Assembly: GCA_934675625.1 (NCBI GenBank)
Contig: CAKURH010000001.1
Location: 37,216 to 101,215, forward strand
Length of the DNA: 64,000 nt
Source: an uncultured Kiritimatiellota bacterium
Lineage (GTDB): Bacteria; Verrucomicrobiota; Kiritimatiellia; RFP12; UBA1067
Reading direction: 5' to 3'
Shown here: in pieces, positions 1 to 8,396 of the stretch
Layout of the letters: the number at the start of each line of letters is the position of its first letter
How positions within the stretch are numbered: the first letter of the stretch is position 1
Position numbers and translations under genes: made by a program
Notes under the pieces: generated by a model
Told to the model about the DNA's origin: nothing
The model's input: only the letters and a program-made list of their open reading frames with translations
Databases searched by the model: none

Positions 1-2
1 TT

Positions 3-713
3 CATGCGGATTGGACAGATTATCCGTCTCGATGCTGGGTGGCGCGATGGCACGAATTCTTTGTCAAGGATCCGAATGATGCGCGCGCCAAGCTGACGTG
101 GAAGGGGCGTTTTTCCAAGGTGAAGTCTGTTGCCGTCAACTTCTATTCATCGGGCGATGAGGTTGAGGAAATCTACTTGGATAGCCAGAATCCGGCTTGG
201 TATAATGGCGTCAGCCCGTCAGGCAATTGGGGTGATCGCTACTCGTGGCACAAGCAGGAGATTTGGAAGGGGCGCAAATCACTTCTCGGCTTCATGGGCA
301 CGACGGACTGGTCTGGTTGGGGGTTCCGAACAAAAGGCCTGTTGAATACGCGTGTGTGGTCTGTCGCTGATGCGAATGCCGTCACGGATTTTGCCGTTTT
401 CAAAACAAACACCGTGTTTTCCCTTAGCCCAGGTTCCATCTCTGACGCAGAAAGCTCGCGTTTGATTATTGATGCACATTTGGCACAAGGAATTCCTGCA
501 CTGTCTCCACCGACGGGTCGAACGAACCTGACCGAATATGGGATTCCGTCTTTTGACTTGAACACGCCGGAGTTCATGTCGAGCAAGTGGCCTCGTTGCG
601 AACCAGGAGACGAACTTTCCTTTCGGTGGCTTCATTCGGACGTCAAAAATGTTGCCTATCATTACACGTACCCGCTTTTTCGGAAGATCGTTGAGATCGG
701 AGGCTTGAAATGA
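3..713 (+). CDS. Hypothetical protein, 5' end outside window
   Basis: The reading frame is open from the first complete codon of the window (position 3), so the gene starts upstream; a GTG at 39 is the first possible start inside but is probably internal. About 235 residues are visible. The protein is rich in Trp, Tyr and Ser (for example WHEFFVKDP, YSWHKQEIWKGRKS, TTDWSGWGF) and has no membrane segment in the visible part. I do not recognise a family. It overlaps the next gene by ATGA, so the two are probably co-transcribed. Base composition (roughly half G+C) is clearly lower than in the genes from 1700 onward. Confidence 0.6.
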   Translation, partial: HADWTDYPSRCWVARWHEFFVKDPNDARAKLTWKGRFSKVKSVAVNFYSSGDEVEEIYLDSQNPAWYNGVSPSGNWGDRYSWHKQEIWKGRKSLLGFMGTTDWSGWGFRTKGLLNTRVWSVADANAVTDFAVFKTNTVFSLSPGSISDAESSRLIIDAHLAQGIPALSPPTGRTNLTEYGIPSFDLNTPEFMSSKWPRCEPGDELSFRWLHSDVKNVAYHYTYPLFRKIVEIGGLK

Positions 714-1636
714 AATTGTTCGTTCAGATGTTATGCCTGACTGTGTGCGTGTGCCCAGTTCTTGCCTATGATCTGCTTCGCGAGGGCGCTGTTGCGGATG
801 TTCGACTTCAGGTCTTAGACGATCAGGGGACTCCAGTCGAGGGGGCTTTGGCCACAATTTGCTTTCAAAGGACATTCGAAAAGTCAGATGTCGTCACGTG
901 TAAGACGGACAAAGACGGTACGTGTGCGGCAAAGCATAAGACAATCGGCGGCCTACGCGCTTATTTAGAAAAGGATGGCTATTATAAGACGTCCATTCAA
1001 CCGTTATTTCGGCAATGGGAGTGGCGAAAAGCGCAAGAGACGCAGAAATGGTCGGCGTGTACGATGGAGTCGACGGTTTGTCTCAAAAAGAGGCGTATGC
1101 CTGTTCAGACGGCCTTCCACGCTGTCGATTTCAAGCCGTTCCCGGACACGAACGTTGTCGTGAAACTCGACTTGGAGACGTTGGCGTGGTGTCCGCCCTA
1201 CGGAAACGGTCGCCACGACGATCTTCACCTTGTCTTTGACGGATGGCGCAATCCGAACGACTGGGACGATTTCCACGAGCACCTGAAGGTCGAGATGCCG
1301 AATGGCGCGGATGGGTTCTATGTGGCGAAAACCGATCCGACGAGCGCGTTCAAGTACGCCTATGCGGCTGACACGAACGCAACGTACCGTAAGTCGTTCA
1401 CGTTTCGCCATGTCCACAAGGCGGAGGGCATTACGGAGTCGAAGCGGCTTGCCGCCGACGAGTATCTGATCTATCGCGTTCGGACGCAGACGAACGAGTT
1501 CGGTCAGGTGACACGGGCGCATTACGGGCGCATCGGAGAGAAATTCAGCCAGTACATCGGCCTCTCGATCAAGAGTTGGTTCAACTCGAACGAGAACGAC
1601 ACCAATCTGGAGGATGCGCGGCAGAGTGTGTGGTAG
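710..1636 (+). CDS. Exported hypothetical protein with Ig-like/carboxypeptidase-regulatory-like N-terminal domain
   Basis: 308 residues. The N-terminus is a signal peptide (MKLFVQMLCLTVCVCPVLAY). Residues about 22-100 (ADVRLQVLDDQGTPVEGA ... TDKDGTCAAKH ... AYLEKDGYYKTS) have the pattern of a CarboxypepD-regulatory or transthyretin-like beta-sandwich, in which a default text such as 'G-x-P-V-x-G-A' recurs. The C-terminal 200 residues are unassigned. The start overlaps the stop of the preceding gene (ATGA), giving translational coupling. Like its neighbour it has lower G+C than the rest of the window. Role unknown; most likely a periplasmic or surface partner of the upstream protein. Confidence 0.65.
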   Translation: MKLFVQMLCLTVCVCPVLAYDLLREGAVADVRLQVLDDQGTPVEGALATICFQRTFEKSDVVTCKTDKDGTCAAKHKTIGGLRAYLEKDGYYKTSIQPLFRQWEWRKAQETQKWSACTMESTVCLKKRRMPVQTAFHAVDFKPFPDTNVVVKLDLETLAWCPPYGNGRHDDLHLVFDGWRNPNDWDDFHEHLKVEMPNGADGFYVAKTDPTSAFKYAYAADTNATYRKSFTFRHVHKAEGITESKRLAADEYLIYRVRTQTNEFGQVTRAHYGRIGEKFSQYIGLSIKSWFNSNENDTNLEDARQSVW

Positions 1637-1699
1637 CTGTTCGCACGTCATTGCCATGACTATTAACCAACAACGAACGACACTAGGGAACAAACAACC

Positions 1700-3736
1700 A
1701 TGACAACATCCATGCTTCTCTGCGCGATTGCGCTTGTGTCCGATCCGCTGGCCGGACGGCTCTGCGGAACGGGGCCGACGCCGCCTGAAGGCTACTCGCC
1801 GCCGCTGATCTCGAACGGCGACCTCAACATGCTCGTCGAATGGACGGGCGGGCAAAGCGGCGCCGAATACAACAAGATGCTCACGACCGTCTACTGGCAG
1901 GGACGGCGCGGCCCCGCGCGTGATGCGGAGCTCTTCGCGTTCGGTCGCTTCAACCCGACGCTGGCGATTGACGGCAACTTGGTCGGACTCCCGACGGCGT
2001 GGTCGCAGACGCTCGACATCCGCAAGGCGCTCGTCACGTGCGTGGGCGCGTTCGACGAGGGGCTGGAGGCGACGACCGAGATCTTCTGCGCGCTTGACCG
2101 CAACGTCGTCGCGATCCGCCGAACGGTCGCGAACACGGGCAGCAAGCCGATCAACCTGACGCTCGACCTCGACTACACGATCGATCCGCACGGCCGCCTT
2201 GTCGGCGCGTGGACGAAGCAGGATCGCTACTTCGAGACCTCGCCCTACGTCCGCATGCGCGGCATCTGGGACGAGCCGAACACCGACGTCCGCCGCGTCT
2301 TCCACGGTCTCACCTACGGACAGAACGTGATTGGCTTCGACATCGCCGTGACGGCCTGTGACGGCGGGCTTATCCGCCGCGACGTCACGCTCGCGCCGGG
2401 CGCGAAGACGTCCCACGCCTGGTTCGTCACCTACTCCGACACGTTCGAGAAGACGCCGACGGCGATTCCGCAGACCGACTGGGATGGCCTCTTTGCCATT
2501 CATGCGAAACTCTGGGCTGACTACTGGGCCGAGAGCTTCGTGCGCCTGCCGGACGCGAGACTCCAGCGCATGTACGACGTGCAGCAGTATCACCTCCGCT
2601 GCAACGCGACGCGCTGGGGTTTCCCGGTCGGCATCTTCCCGTTCCACTGGCAGGGCAAATACTTTGGCTTCGACGAGATGTACATCCACGACGGCCTCGT
2701 CTCGTCCGGCCACTTTTCGGTCGCGCGGCGCTGCCCCGACTGGCGCTACGCCGTCATGCACCGCGCGCTCACGCGGCAGAGCCACTACACGCGGCGCGGC
2801 AAGTACGGCGCGCGGTGGCTCTGGATGTCGCTGGAGGAGGGCGACGTCGAGACGGCCGGCATCGGCTTCTGGATGGACCACATCTTCGCAATGGGCTCCA
2901 TCGCCCGCAGCGCATGGACGCAGTACGCCTATTCGGGCGACCGGGACTACCTCGAAAAGGTCGGCTACCCGATCGTCCTCGAATGTGCGCGTTTCTACCG
3001 CAACAACTGGATTCTCGAAGGGCCGGACGGCGTTGCGTGGATCGGACGCTGCACCGACCTCGAACGCCTCGGCCCGTCGAAGGACAAGGCGTTCCTCTCG
3101 ACCTGCTCGGCGATCTACGCCCTGCGCGTCGCGGCGGACGCGGCGGACGTCCTCGGCGTCGACCGGGACGAGGCGGCGGACTTCCGCGCGACGGCGGATC
3201 GCCTCGTGAAGGGGTTGCCGACCGACCCGACGGGAACGCGCTACGTCGCCTACGAGAACTGCACGGAGGAGTCGGTCGGCACGCTTGGCGGGCTCTATCC
3301 GTTCCCGATTTTCCCGCAGGGTGAGGTGCGCCAGACGAACGCGGCGTGGCATTTCATCAACGCGGGCAAGGCGGCGGGGAACATGTATCCGATGGGCAAG
3401 AGCGTCTGTCCGTGGTACGCGGCGAAGATGTCCGCCTCGATGACGGCGCTCGGCGACCGCACGGAGCCGGTGCGCTGGCTTCAGGAGGCGGCGGGGGCGA
3501 TGGGCCCGTTCGGCGAGACGTGGGAGATCAACGAGCCGGGGCTGCGCATCCACCCGTGGTTCACGACGGCGAGCGGCAACTGCGTCTTTGCGGTGAACGA
3601 GATGCTCGTGCGCGGCACGGTGCCGAAGTCGTGGACGGACTACGCCTTCCGCCTACCCGACGGCCATGGCCGCTGGATCGACCGCGAAGTGAAGGGTGGG
3701 CGCATCGTCCGCAACGCGGTGACGGACGCATGGTGA
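1700..3736 (+). CDS. Six-hairpin (alpha/alpha)6-barrel glycoside hydrolase, family unassigned
   Basis: 678 residues. The first ~260 residues form a beta-sandwich (NGDLNMLVEWTGG ... RNVVAIRRTVANTGSKPINLTLDLDYT), followed by a helical barrel from about 280 to 650. The layout resembles clan GH-L/GH-M enzymes such as GH65 and GH95. A likely general acid is the Glu of FGFDEMYIHDG near residue 329; the end of the barrel carries GETWEINEPG. A short hydrophobic N-terminus (MTTSMLLCAIALVS) may act as a weak signal peptide. The RBS is poor (AGGGA). It stands 63 bp after the previous gene and just before the folC promoter. Substrate cannot be told from sequence; an alpha-L-fucosidase or trehalose/kojibiose-type specificity are both possible. 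Confidence 0.6.
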   Translation: MTTSMLLCAIALVSDPLAGRLCGTGPTPPEGYSPPLISNGDLNMLVEWTGGQSGAEYNKMLTTVYWQGRRGPARDAELFAFGRFNPTLAIDGNLVGLPTAWSQTLDIRKALVTCVGAFDEGLEATTEIFCALDRNVVAIRRTVANTGSKPINLTLDLDYTIDPHGRLVGAWTKQDRYFETSPYVRMRGIWDEPNTDVRRVFHGLTYGQNVIGFDIAVTACDGGLIRRDVTLAPGAKTSHAWFVTYSDTFEKTPTAIPQTDWDGLFAIHAKLWADYWAESFVRLPDARLQRMYDVQQYHLRCNATRWGFPVGIFPFHWQGKYFGFDEMYIHDGLVSSGHFSVARRCPDWRYAVMHRALTRQSHYTRRGKYGARWLWMSLEEGDVETAGIGFWMDHIFAMGSIARSAWTQYAYSGDRDYLEKVGYPIVLECARFYRNNWILEGPDGVAWIGRCTDLERLGPSKDKAFLSTCSAIYALRVAADAADVLGVDRDEAADFRATADRLVKGLPTDPTGTRYVAYENCTEESVGTLGGLYPFPIFPQGEVRQTNAAWHFINAGKAAGNMYPMGKSVCPWYAAKMSASMTALGDRTEPVRWLQEAAGAMGPFGETWEINEPGLRIHPWFTTASGNCVFAVNEMLVRGTVPKSWTDYAFRLPDGHGRWIDREVKGGRIVRNAVTDAW

Positions 3737-3792
3737 CGGTCTGCGGCGGACGCACGGCGGCGGTGCGGCGTTTGCGGCGGACGGGCCACGTG

Positions 3793-3801
3793 TGGTATAA
3801 T
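3793..3801 (+). promoter_or_regulatory. Extended -10 promoter of folC, predicted leaderless
   Basis: TGGTATAAT, with TATAAT at 3796-3801. The folC ATG is at 3809, only seven bases after the -10 box, so the expected transcription start falls on or next to the A of the start codon. No Shine-Dalgarno sequence would be in the transcript. No convincing -35 box. Confidence 0.7.
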
Positions 3802-3808
3802 CCGCCTG

Positions 3809-5116
3809 ATGACAAAGTTGACAAACGATTCGTTTCTGTCCGAACTCGCGGCGCGTCGGCGCTTCGGCATGAAGCCGGGGCTCGGGACGATTGCCGCGCT
3901 CTGCCGGGCGCTGGACGACCCGCAGCGGCGGTTCAAGGCGATCCATGTCGCCGGCACGAACGGCAAGGGCGCCGTCTGCGCGATGCTCGACGCGGCATTG
4001 TGCGCATCTGCCGCCGTCGGCGCGGCCGGTGCCGTCGGCCGCTACACGTCGCCGCACCTCGTGCGCCTCAACGAGCGATTCTGCCTCGGCGGCGCACCGG
4101 TGGCGGACGCGACGCTCGAACGCCTCGCCCGCACGGTGAACGCGGCGGCCTCCCGTCTGCCGTCCGCTGACGAGCTGACGTTCTTCGAGGCCCTGACGGC
4201 GGTCGCATTCCTGCTCTTCGCCGAGGCGCGGGTGTCCTGTGCCGTCCTTGAATGTGGTCTCGGCGGGCGTCTGGACGCGACGAACGTCTGCGATCCCGCG
4301 CTCTGCGTCATCACGCGGATCGGGCTTGACCACTGCGACTGGCTGGGCGACACGGTCGAGCGGATTGCGGCGGAAAAGGCGGGGATCGTCAAGCCCGGTG
4401 TGCCGGTCGTCCTCGCGGCGAATGCGCCGTCGGTCGTCGAAGTCGTTCGCGAGGCCGCTCGCGCGAAAGGGGCTCCGTTCTTCTACGCGCCGGATCTCGC
4501 TTCGGACGCAGAGATTCCGGCGGACTTTTCGCTGCTGGGCGCGTTTAACCGGGAGAACGCGGTCACGGCCCTCGCCGCGCTGAAGGTTCTGCATCGCGTC
4601 GCGAACGGGGGGGCGGCGACCGAAGCCTTCCGTCTGCCGCCCCACGCGTTCGCGCACGTCGTCTGGCCCGGACGCTTTCAGCGCGTCGGCTCGTTTCTCG
4701 TCGACGGCGCGCACAATCCGCCGGCGGCGCGCGCACTCGCGGCGTCCCTCGCGCCGCTGTTGCCGGACGCGTCGCGGCGTCTCAATCTTGTGTTCGGGGC
4801 CTGCGGCGACAAGGATGTCGCGGACGTCCTGCGTATCCTCTCGCCGTTCGTGCGGCGCGCCTTTGCCGTGCGCACGAACAATCCGCGTTCGCTCGCGGCG
4901 GAGGATCTCGCGGCGCGCATGCGCACGCTCGGTCTTGCGGCGACGCCGTGCGCCACGCTGCGGGAGACGCTGTCGCGCTGTGCGCCGCGCACGGCGCCGA
5001 ACGTCTCGACGCTCGTCTGCGGCTCGCTTTTCCTCGCGGGGGAGGCCCTTGTCGAACTGGGGGCCTATCCGTGGTCGACGACGCGTTTCGATCCGTCCGA
5101 GCGACTGCGCGCGTAA
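3809..5116 (+). CDS. folC: Bifunctional folylpolyglutamate synthase / dihydrofolate synthase
   Basis: 435 residues, the usual length. It is an ATP-dependent Mur-ligase-family enzyme of the cytoplasm that adds glutamate to folates. The P-loop is HVAGTNGKGAV (about residues 46-56). Further family marks are TSPHLVRLNERF, LTFFEALTAVAF, LECGLGGRLDATNV, ITRIGLDHCDWLG, AAEKAGIVKPGVP, and the C-terminal VDGAHNPPAARAL with VFGACGDKD. The ATG at 3809 is chosen because it sits directly after the promoter and opens the conserved N-terminal helix. The gene is a housekeeping singleton between two glycosidase genes, with its own promoter. Confidence 0.93.
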   Translation: MTKLTNDSFLSELAARRRFGMKPGLGTIAALCRALDDPQRRFKAIHVAGTNGKGAVCAMLDAALCASAAVGAAGAVGRYTSPHLVRLNERFCLGGAPVADATLERLARTVNAAASRLPSADELTFFEALTAVAFLLFAEARVSCAVLECGLGGRLDATNVCDPALCVITRIGLDHCDWLGDTVERIAAEKAGIVKPGVPVVLAANAPSVVEVVREAARAKGAPFFYAPDLASDAEIPADFSLLGAFNRENAVTALAALKVLHRVANGGAATEAFRLPPHAFAHVVWPGRFQRVGSFLVDGAHNPPAARALAASLAPLLPDASRRLNLVFGACGDKDVADVLRILSPFVRRAFAVRTNNPRSLAAEDLAARMRTLGLAATPCATLRETLSRCAPRTAPNVSTLVCGSLFLAGEALVELGAYPWSTTRFDPSERLRA

Positions 5117-5153
5117 TGCGTTGAGGCTTCGCGGCGGGGCTCTTTGGGCTTCC

Positions 5154-5179
5154 GCGCGCGGACGACGGCCGCCGCGCGC
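5154..5179 (+). terminator. GC hairpin downstream of folC
   Basis: An 8-bp perfect stem GCGCGCGG (5154-5161) pairs with CCGCGCGC (5172-5179) across a 10-base loop, 38 bp after the folC stop. No T-tract follows, so if it ends transcription it is not a classical intrinsic terminator. The rest of the 210-bp gap holds a near-direct repeat (GCAAAAGTGGC at about 5210, GCAAAAAAGTGGC at about 5226) and the promoter at 5268. Confidence 0.35.
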
Positions 5180-5267
5180 CGCGCCGCGACAGGTGTTAGC
5201 TTCTCTGATGCAAAAGTGGCCTGACGCAAAAAAGTGGCTGGCCAGTTTGGATTTTCGGACGGATTTT

Positions 5268-5276
5268 TGCTATGCT
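5268..5276 (+). promoter_or_regulatory. Extended -10 promoter of the 5327 remnant
   Basis: TGCTATGCT with the hexamer TATGCT at 5271-5276; TTGGAT at 5247-5252 is a possible -35 at an 18-bp spacing. A small inverted repeat ACGCGA/TCGCGT follows in the leader (about 5287-5304). The promoter would drive the remnant at 5327 and possibly the glycosidase at 5662. Confidence 0.45.
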
Positions 5277-5326
5277 ACGAACCGTAGACGCGAACGTCTC
5301 GCGTAAACCCAACCGAGGAACAGGCC

Positions 5327-5643
5327 ATGACAAAGAGAAAAGCACGTAATGAAAAGCCGCAGGGGCGGCTAGTCGAGACAGGCGTCCGCCCGGCTGGCGT
5401 GGCTCTGCTGTCGTTGGCGTGCGCAGGTCTGCTCTCCGGCTTCGCGACAGGGGCTGACCTCTCCCCTAGGGGGGGGGCGGCAGCGACGGCGGGCTCACGG
5501 CGGGGCGCGACGCGCGCACGTGGGGCAAGCCCGATCCGCGCCTCTTCGACGTCGTCCTGCCCGACTTCTTCGAGGTGGACTTCGTCCGCGTCTACGACGA
5601 GGGGCCGGACGGAACGGAAAATGAGAATTCTGTGCGGAACTAA
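5327..5643 (+). pseudogene. Remnant of a secreted GH16-like protein (signal peptide plus C-terminal tail only)
   Basis: The ATG at 5327 opens a clear long signal peptide (hydrophobic core VALLSLACAGLLSGFATGA, cleavage near residue 45). After ADLSPRGG the frame becomes nonsense. A nine-G run near 5470-5478 lies exactly at the break. In the next frame, from about 5479 to the TAA at 5641-5643, a sensible sequence appears: LFDVVLPDFFEVDFVRVYDE, which looks like the last beta-strand of GH16 laminarinase/beta-glucanase proteins (typical ending 'xVDYVRVY'). The catalytic core (ExDxxE) is missing. I read this as an internal deletion plus frameshift leaving both ends. The GH16 assignment rests on the tail alone. 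Confidence 0.55.
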
Positions 5644-5661
5644 TCAAAAGGAGATCCAGAC

Positions 5662-8085
5662 ATGCAACTCACCACAATCTTGGCGGCTTCGGCCTTGCAG
5701 TTCGCGACCGGCATCACGACTGACCGTCCGGCGGGCGTCTTCATCGAGGGCGTCGGCGCGGCGTTCAGGACCGAGGGCGCGGCGGCGTTCACGCGCTGGA
5801 CGGTGACGGACTTCTTCGAGACGGAAGTCGCGTCCGGCGCGTGGCCGACGAACGGCGTTTCGCTCGTCCTGCCCGCGCTGGGGCCCGGCTACTACGAGCT
5901 GGACGCCGAAGGGGCGGACGGTGTGCGCGGTCACTTCGCGTTCACGGTGGTGCGCGATCCGGCGACGCGACGACCGCCGGCCCCGGACTCGCCCTACGCG
6001 ATGATGGCGGGCGGGAGCGCCTGGCCGAAGGGCGACCCGGAGAAGACGAACGCCGACCTCATGCGTCTCGCGGGGCAGGCCTCCGTGCGCAAGATCTACC
6101 GCTGGGAGCACATTGAGAAGGAGCCGGGCAAGTTCGAGCTTGTGCCGCACCGCGACTTCACGCAGACCTATGCCGCCGCCGGCGTCAAGGTCTGCGGCAT
6201 GATCCACCGTCCGCCGAAATGGGCGGACACGGCCGTGGTCGTGCCGCGCAACCTGCGGCAGATGTACGCGTTCTGCCGCCGCCTTGAGCGCGAGTTGGGC
6301 GGCGCGATGTGCGCGTGGGAGATCTACAACGAGCAGGACCTTCCGCAGTCCGTGGGCGACGGCTGCTGGAACTACACGGCGGCGCAAAAGGCGTCCTATC
6401 TCGGCTTCAAGTCGAAGAACGCCGAGCGGATCGTCTTCGGCGGGGCTCTCTGCCTCGACGTGGGGCTCGGCTATGACAGCCTCTGGCTCGACAACGACGG
6501 CGCGTACTATTCGGACGGCCTCAACTACCACACCTACTTTCCGCTCGGCGCGAACGACAAGTGGTTTGGCGAATGGCGTGACCTGCTTGCGAAGTACGGC
6601 ATCATGAACTGGGCGACGTGGGTGACGGAAGACTGCACGAACCAGGAGGGGGACGCGCTCGTGGAGCGTCCCGGCACGCCGAACCGCGCGCACACGAAGG
6701 ACCAGGAGCGTCTGCTGGCCGAGTTCTACGCGAAGGACCAGGTCTTCAAGCAGATGAACGGCGTCAGCCGCTCGTACTTCTTCATCCTCGCGGCCTACAA
6801 CGAGCGCGAGGGCCGCAAGGACTGGGGCATCTACCGCCGCGACGGGACGCTGAAGCCGTGTTATGCGGCGGCCGCGACGCTGACGGGCGAACTGGAGGGC
6901 GCGACGCTGCTGGGCGAGGTCGCGTTGCCGGACGCGCGGCTCAAGGGCTTTCTCTATGCCCAGCCGGACGGCCGGCGCACGCTCGTCTACTGGACGGTGA
7001 CGGACTTTGAGCGCCAGGTCGAACGCGACAGGGCCTTTCAGGACGCGCCGCTGCAGGATGTCGCGTTTGCGCTGCCTTTGCCGAAAGGCGACTACCGCGC
7101 GGTGCGGCTGACGGGCGACCGTCGCACCGTCTCCGTCACGGGAACGTCCGCCGCGCTTGTCGCGACGCGCTATCCGGCGTATCTGACGGGCCGCTTCGAC
7201 CTGCCGGTCGTGCGCCGCGCCGTGCCGATGGGCAGGCTCGTCGCGCCGCGTCCGCCGGCGGGGACGGACCTCACGCTGATCGTGCGGGCGGACGGCGAGA
7301 GGGACGCGACGCGCATCGGTTCGAGCGGTCGGCGGCTGGACTTGCTGACGGAGACGCCGAACCTGACGATACAGGTCTGGAACCTCTCCCGTGACCGCAA
7401 GCGCGGGCGGCTCGTCTGGGACGGCGCGAAGCTGGAGGGCGTGCCGGAGGCGTTCGACCTGCCGCCGGCGGGCTGTGCCGAGTTCACCGTGCGGCTCTCG
7501 CTTCTCGACCTGAAGTCAGGACAAGGGCGGCTCAACCTGCGGTGCGTGGCAGACAGCGGAAAATCGACGGCGTGCGTGATTCCGCTCTTCTCGGAATGGG
7601 CCTTTGCCCATGCCCGTACGCTGGAACCGTTCCTGCGGGCGAACGATCCGAAGGAATGGTACATGAACGGCAACGCCTCGAAGATGTCGGTGACGTGGGA
7701 CGAGCGGGAGCAGGCGATCTGCCTCGCGGCGGACTGGACGGGCGACAAGGTGGACGGCAAGTGGTTCTTTCCCGGCATCAAGATGAACGGGCCGGAAGGG
7801 CCCGTGTCGTCCGTCTGCGGCCTCGTGTTCGAGACGAAGAGCGAGCAGGACAAGGTGGAGAACGACTGGAAGACGTCGCTCGTGCAGGTGATGGGCGGCA
7901 AGATCGGCGGCTACGCGAACTGGCTGCAGGTGCCGCCTCCGTCCAGCGTGTGGGAGTCGCGGCAGGTCAACCTCGTTCATGATCCGGACATCCGCGAAGG
8001 GGCGACGAGCCTCCAGTACGGCGGCATGCCGGGCGCGGGCAACAAGGTGCGGATCTGGATCCGCAACATCCGTCTTGTGCGTTGA
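5662..8085 (+). CDS. Clan GH-A-like glycoside hydrolase with C-terminal accessory domains
   Basis: 807 residues. The N-terminal ~110 residues form a beta-sandwich; a (beta/alpha)8 barrel follows from about 115 to 420. The acid/base is expected at E224 (WEIYNEQD) and the nucleophile at E323 (WVTEDC), the spacing seen in GH5/GH39-type retaining enzymes. GMIHRPPKWAD and LNYHTYFPLG are further barrel strands. After residue ~430 come beta-rich segments and a C-terminal domain (KWFFPGIKMNGPEGPV) resembling a carbohydrate-binding module. The N-terminus MQLTTILAASALQFATG could be a short signal peptide. RBS AAGGAG is well placed. It follows the GH16 remnant by 18 bp and probably shares its promoter. 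Confidence 0.7.
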   Translation: MQLTTILAASALQFATGITTDRPAGVFIEGVGAAFRTEGAAAFTRWTVTDFFETEVASGAWPTNGVSLVLPALGPGYYELDAEGADGVRGHFAFTVVRDPATRRPPAPDSPYAMMAGGSAWPKGDPEKTNADLMRLAGQASVRKIYRWEHIEKEPGKFELVPHRDFTQTYAAAGVKVCGMIHRPPKWADTAVVVPRNLRQMYAFCRRLERELGGAMCAWEIYNEQDLPQSVGDGCWNYTAAQKASYLGFKSKNAERIVFGGALCLDVGLGYDSLWLDNDGAYYSDGLNYHTYFPLGANDKWFGEWRDLLAKYGIMNWATWVTEDCTNQEGDALVERPGTPNRAHTKDQERLLAEFYAKDQVFKQMNGVSRSYFFILAAYNEREGRKDWGIYRRDGTLKPCYAAAATLTGELEGATLLGEVALPDARLKGFLYAQPDGRRTLVYWTVTDFERQVERDRAFQDAPLQDVAFALPLPKGDYRAVRLTGDRRTVSVTGTSAALVATRYPAYLTGRFDLPVVRRAVPMGRLVAPRPPAGTDLTLIVRADGERDATRIGSSGRRLDLLTETPNLTIQVWNLSRDRKRGRLVWDGAKLEGVPEAFDLPPAGCAEFTVRLSLLDLKSGQGRLNLRCVADSGKSTACVIPLFSEWAFAHARTLEPFLRANDPKEWYMNGNASKMSVTWDEREQAICLAADWTGDKVDGKWFFPGIKMNGPEGPVSSVCGLVFETKSEQDKVENDWKTSLVQVMGGKIGGYANWLQVPPPSSVWESRQVNLVHDPDIREGATSLQYGGMPGAGNKVRIWIRNIRLVR

Positions 8086-8118
8086 CATTGAACATAATAA
8101 AGAGAAAGGAAGACAACA

Positions 8119-8379
8119 ATGAAACAGAAACAGGTTCTGAAATCAGAGAAATCCTGCGCAGGGCGGTTGTCTTGCGCCGTAGCCGCCGGCCTTGGCTGGG
8201 TCGGGCTTGCGGGTGCCGCCACGCTGTCGTGGGTTGACGTCTCGTTGGACATGACGCCTTCTTGTGCCGCGACGAGTGACGGCTCGCTTTCACTGGATGC
8301 CCGTTGGCAGTCGATTGCCGAGGGCGGCCCGATTGACATGGCGACGACACCGCGCGGAGCCGTGTTCATTATTCGCTGA
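8119..8379 (+). CDS. Small exported protein with RGxxxIIR tail; likely shrunken form of a larger surface protein
   Basis: 86 residues with an RBS (AAAGGA). Residues 1-34 are a signal peptide ending GLAGAA. Only ~50 residues of mature protein remain: a first strand ATLSWVDVSLD, then a low-information linker, then the tail TTPRGAVFIIR. The tail matches the end of the 1,201-residue surface protein at 59658 (VKRGLAVIIR). The combination of full signal peptide, start of a beta domain and conserved tail with nothing between suggests an in-frame deletion of the middle of a larger surface protein. It could also be a genuine small secreted protein. Confidence 0.55.
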   Translation: MKQKQVLKSEKSCAGRLSCAVAAGLGWVGLAGAATLSWVDVSLDMTPSCAATSDGSLSLDARWQSIAEGGPIDMATTPRGAVFIIR

Positions 8380-8396
8380 CAGGAAAATAGAGAGGA

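Noticed and set aside
1004..3553. 849-codon minus-strand frame across two genes at the left
   Set aside because: Arg-rich shadow of the hydrolase on the + strand; both + strand genes have clear domains.
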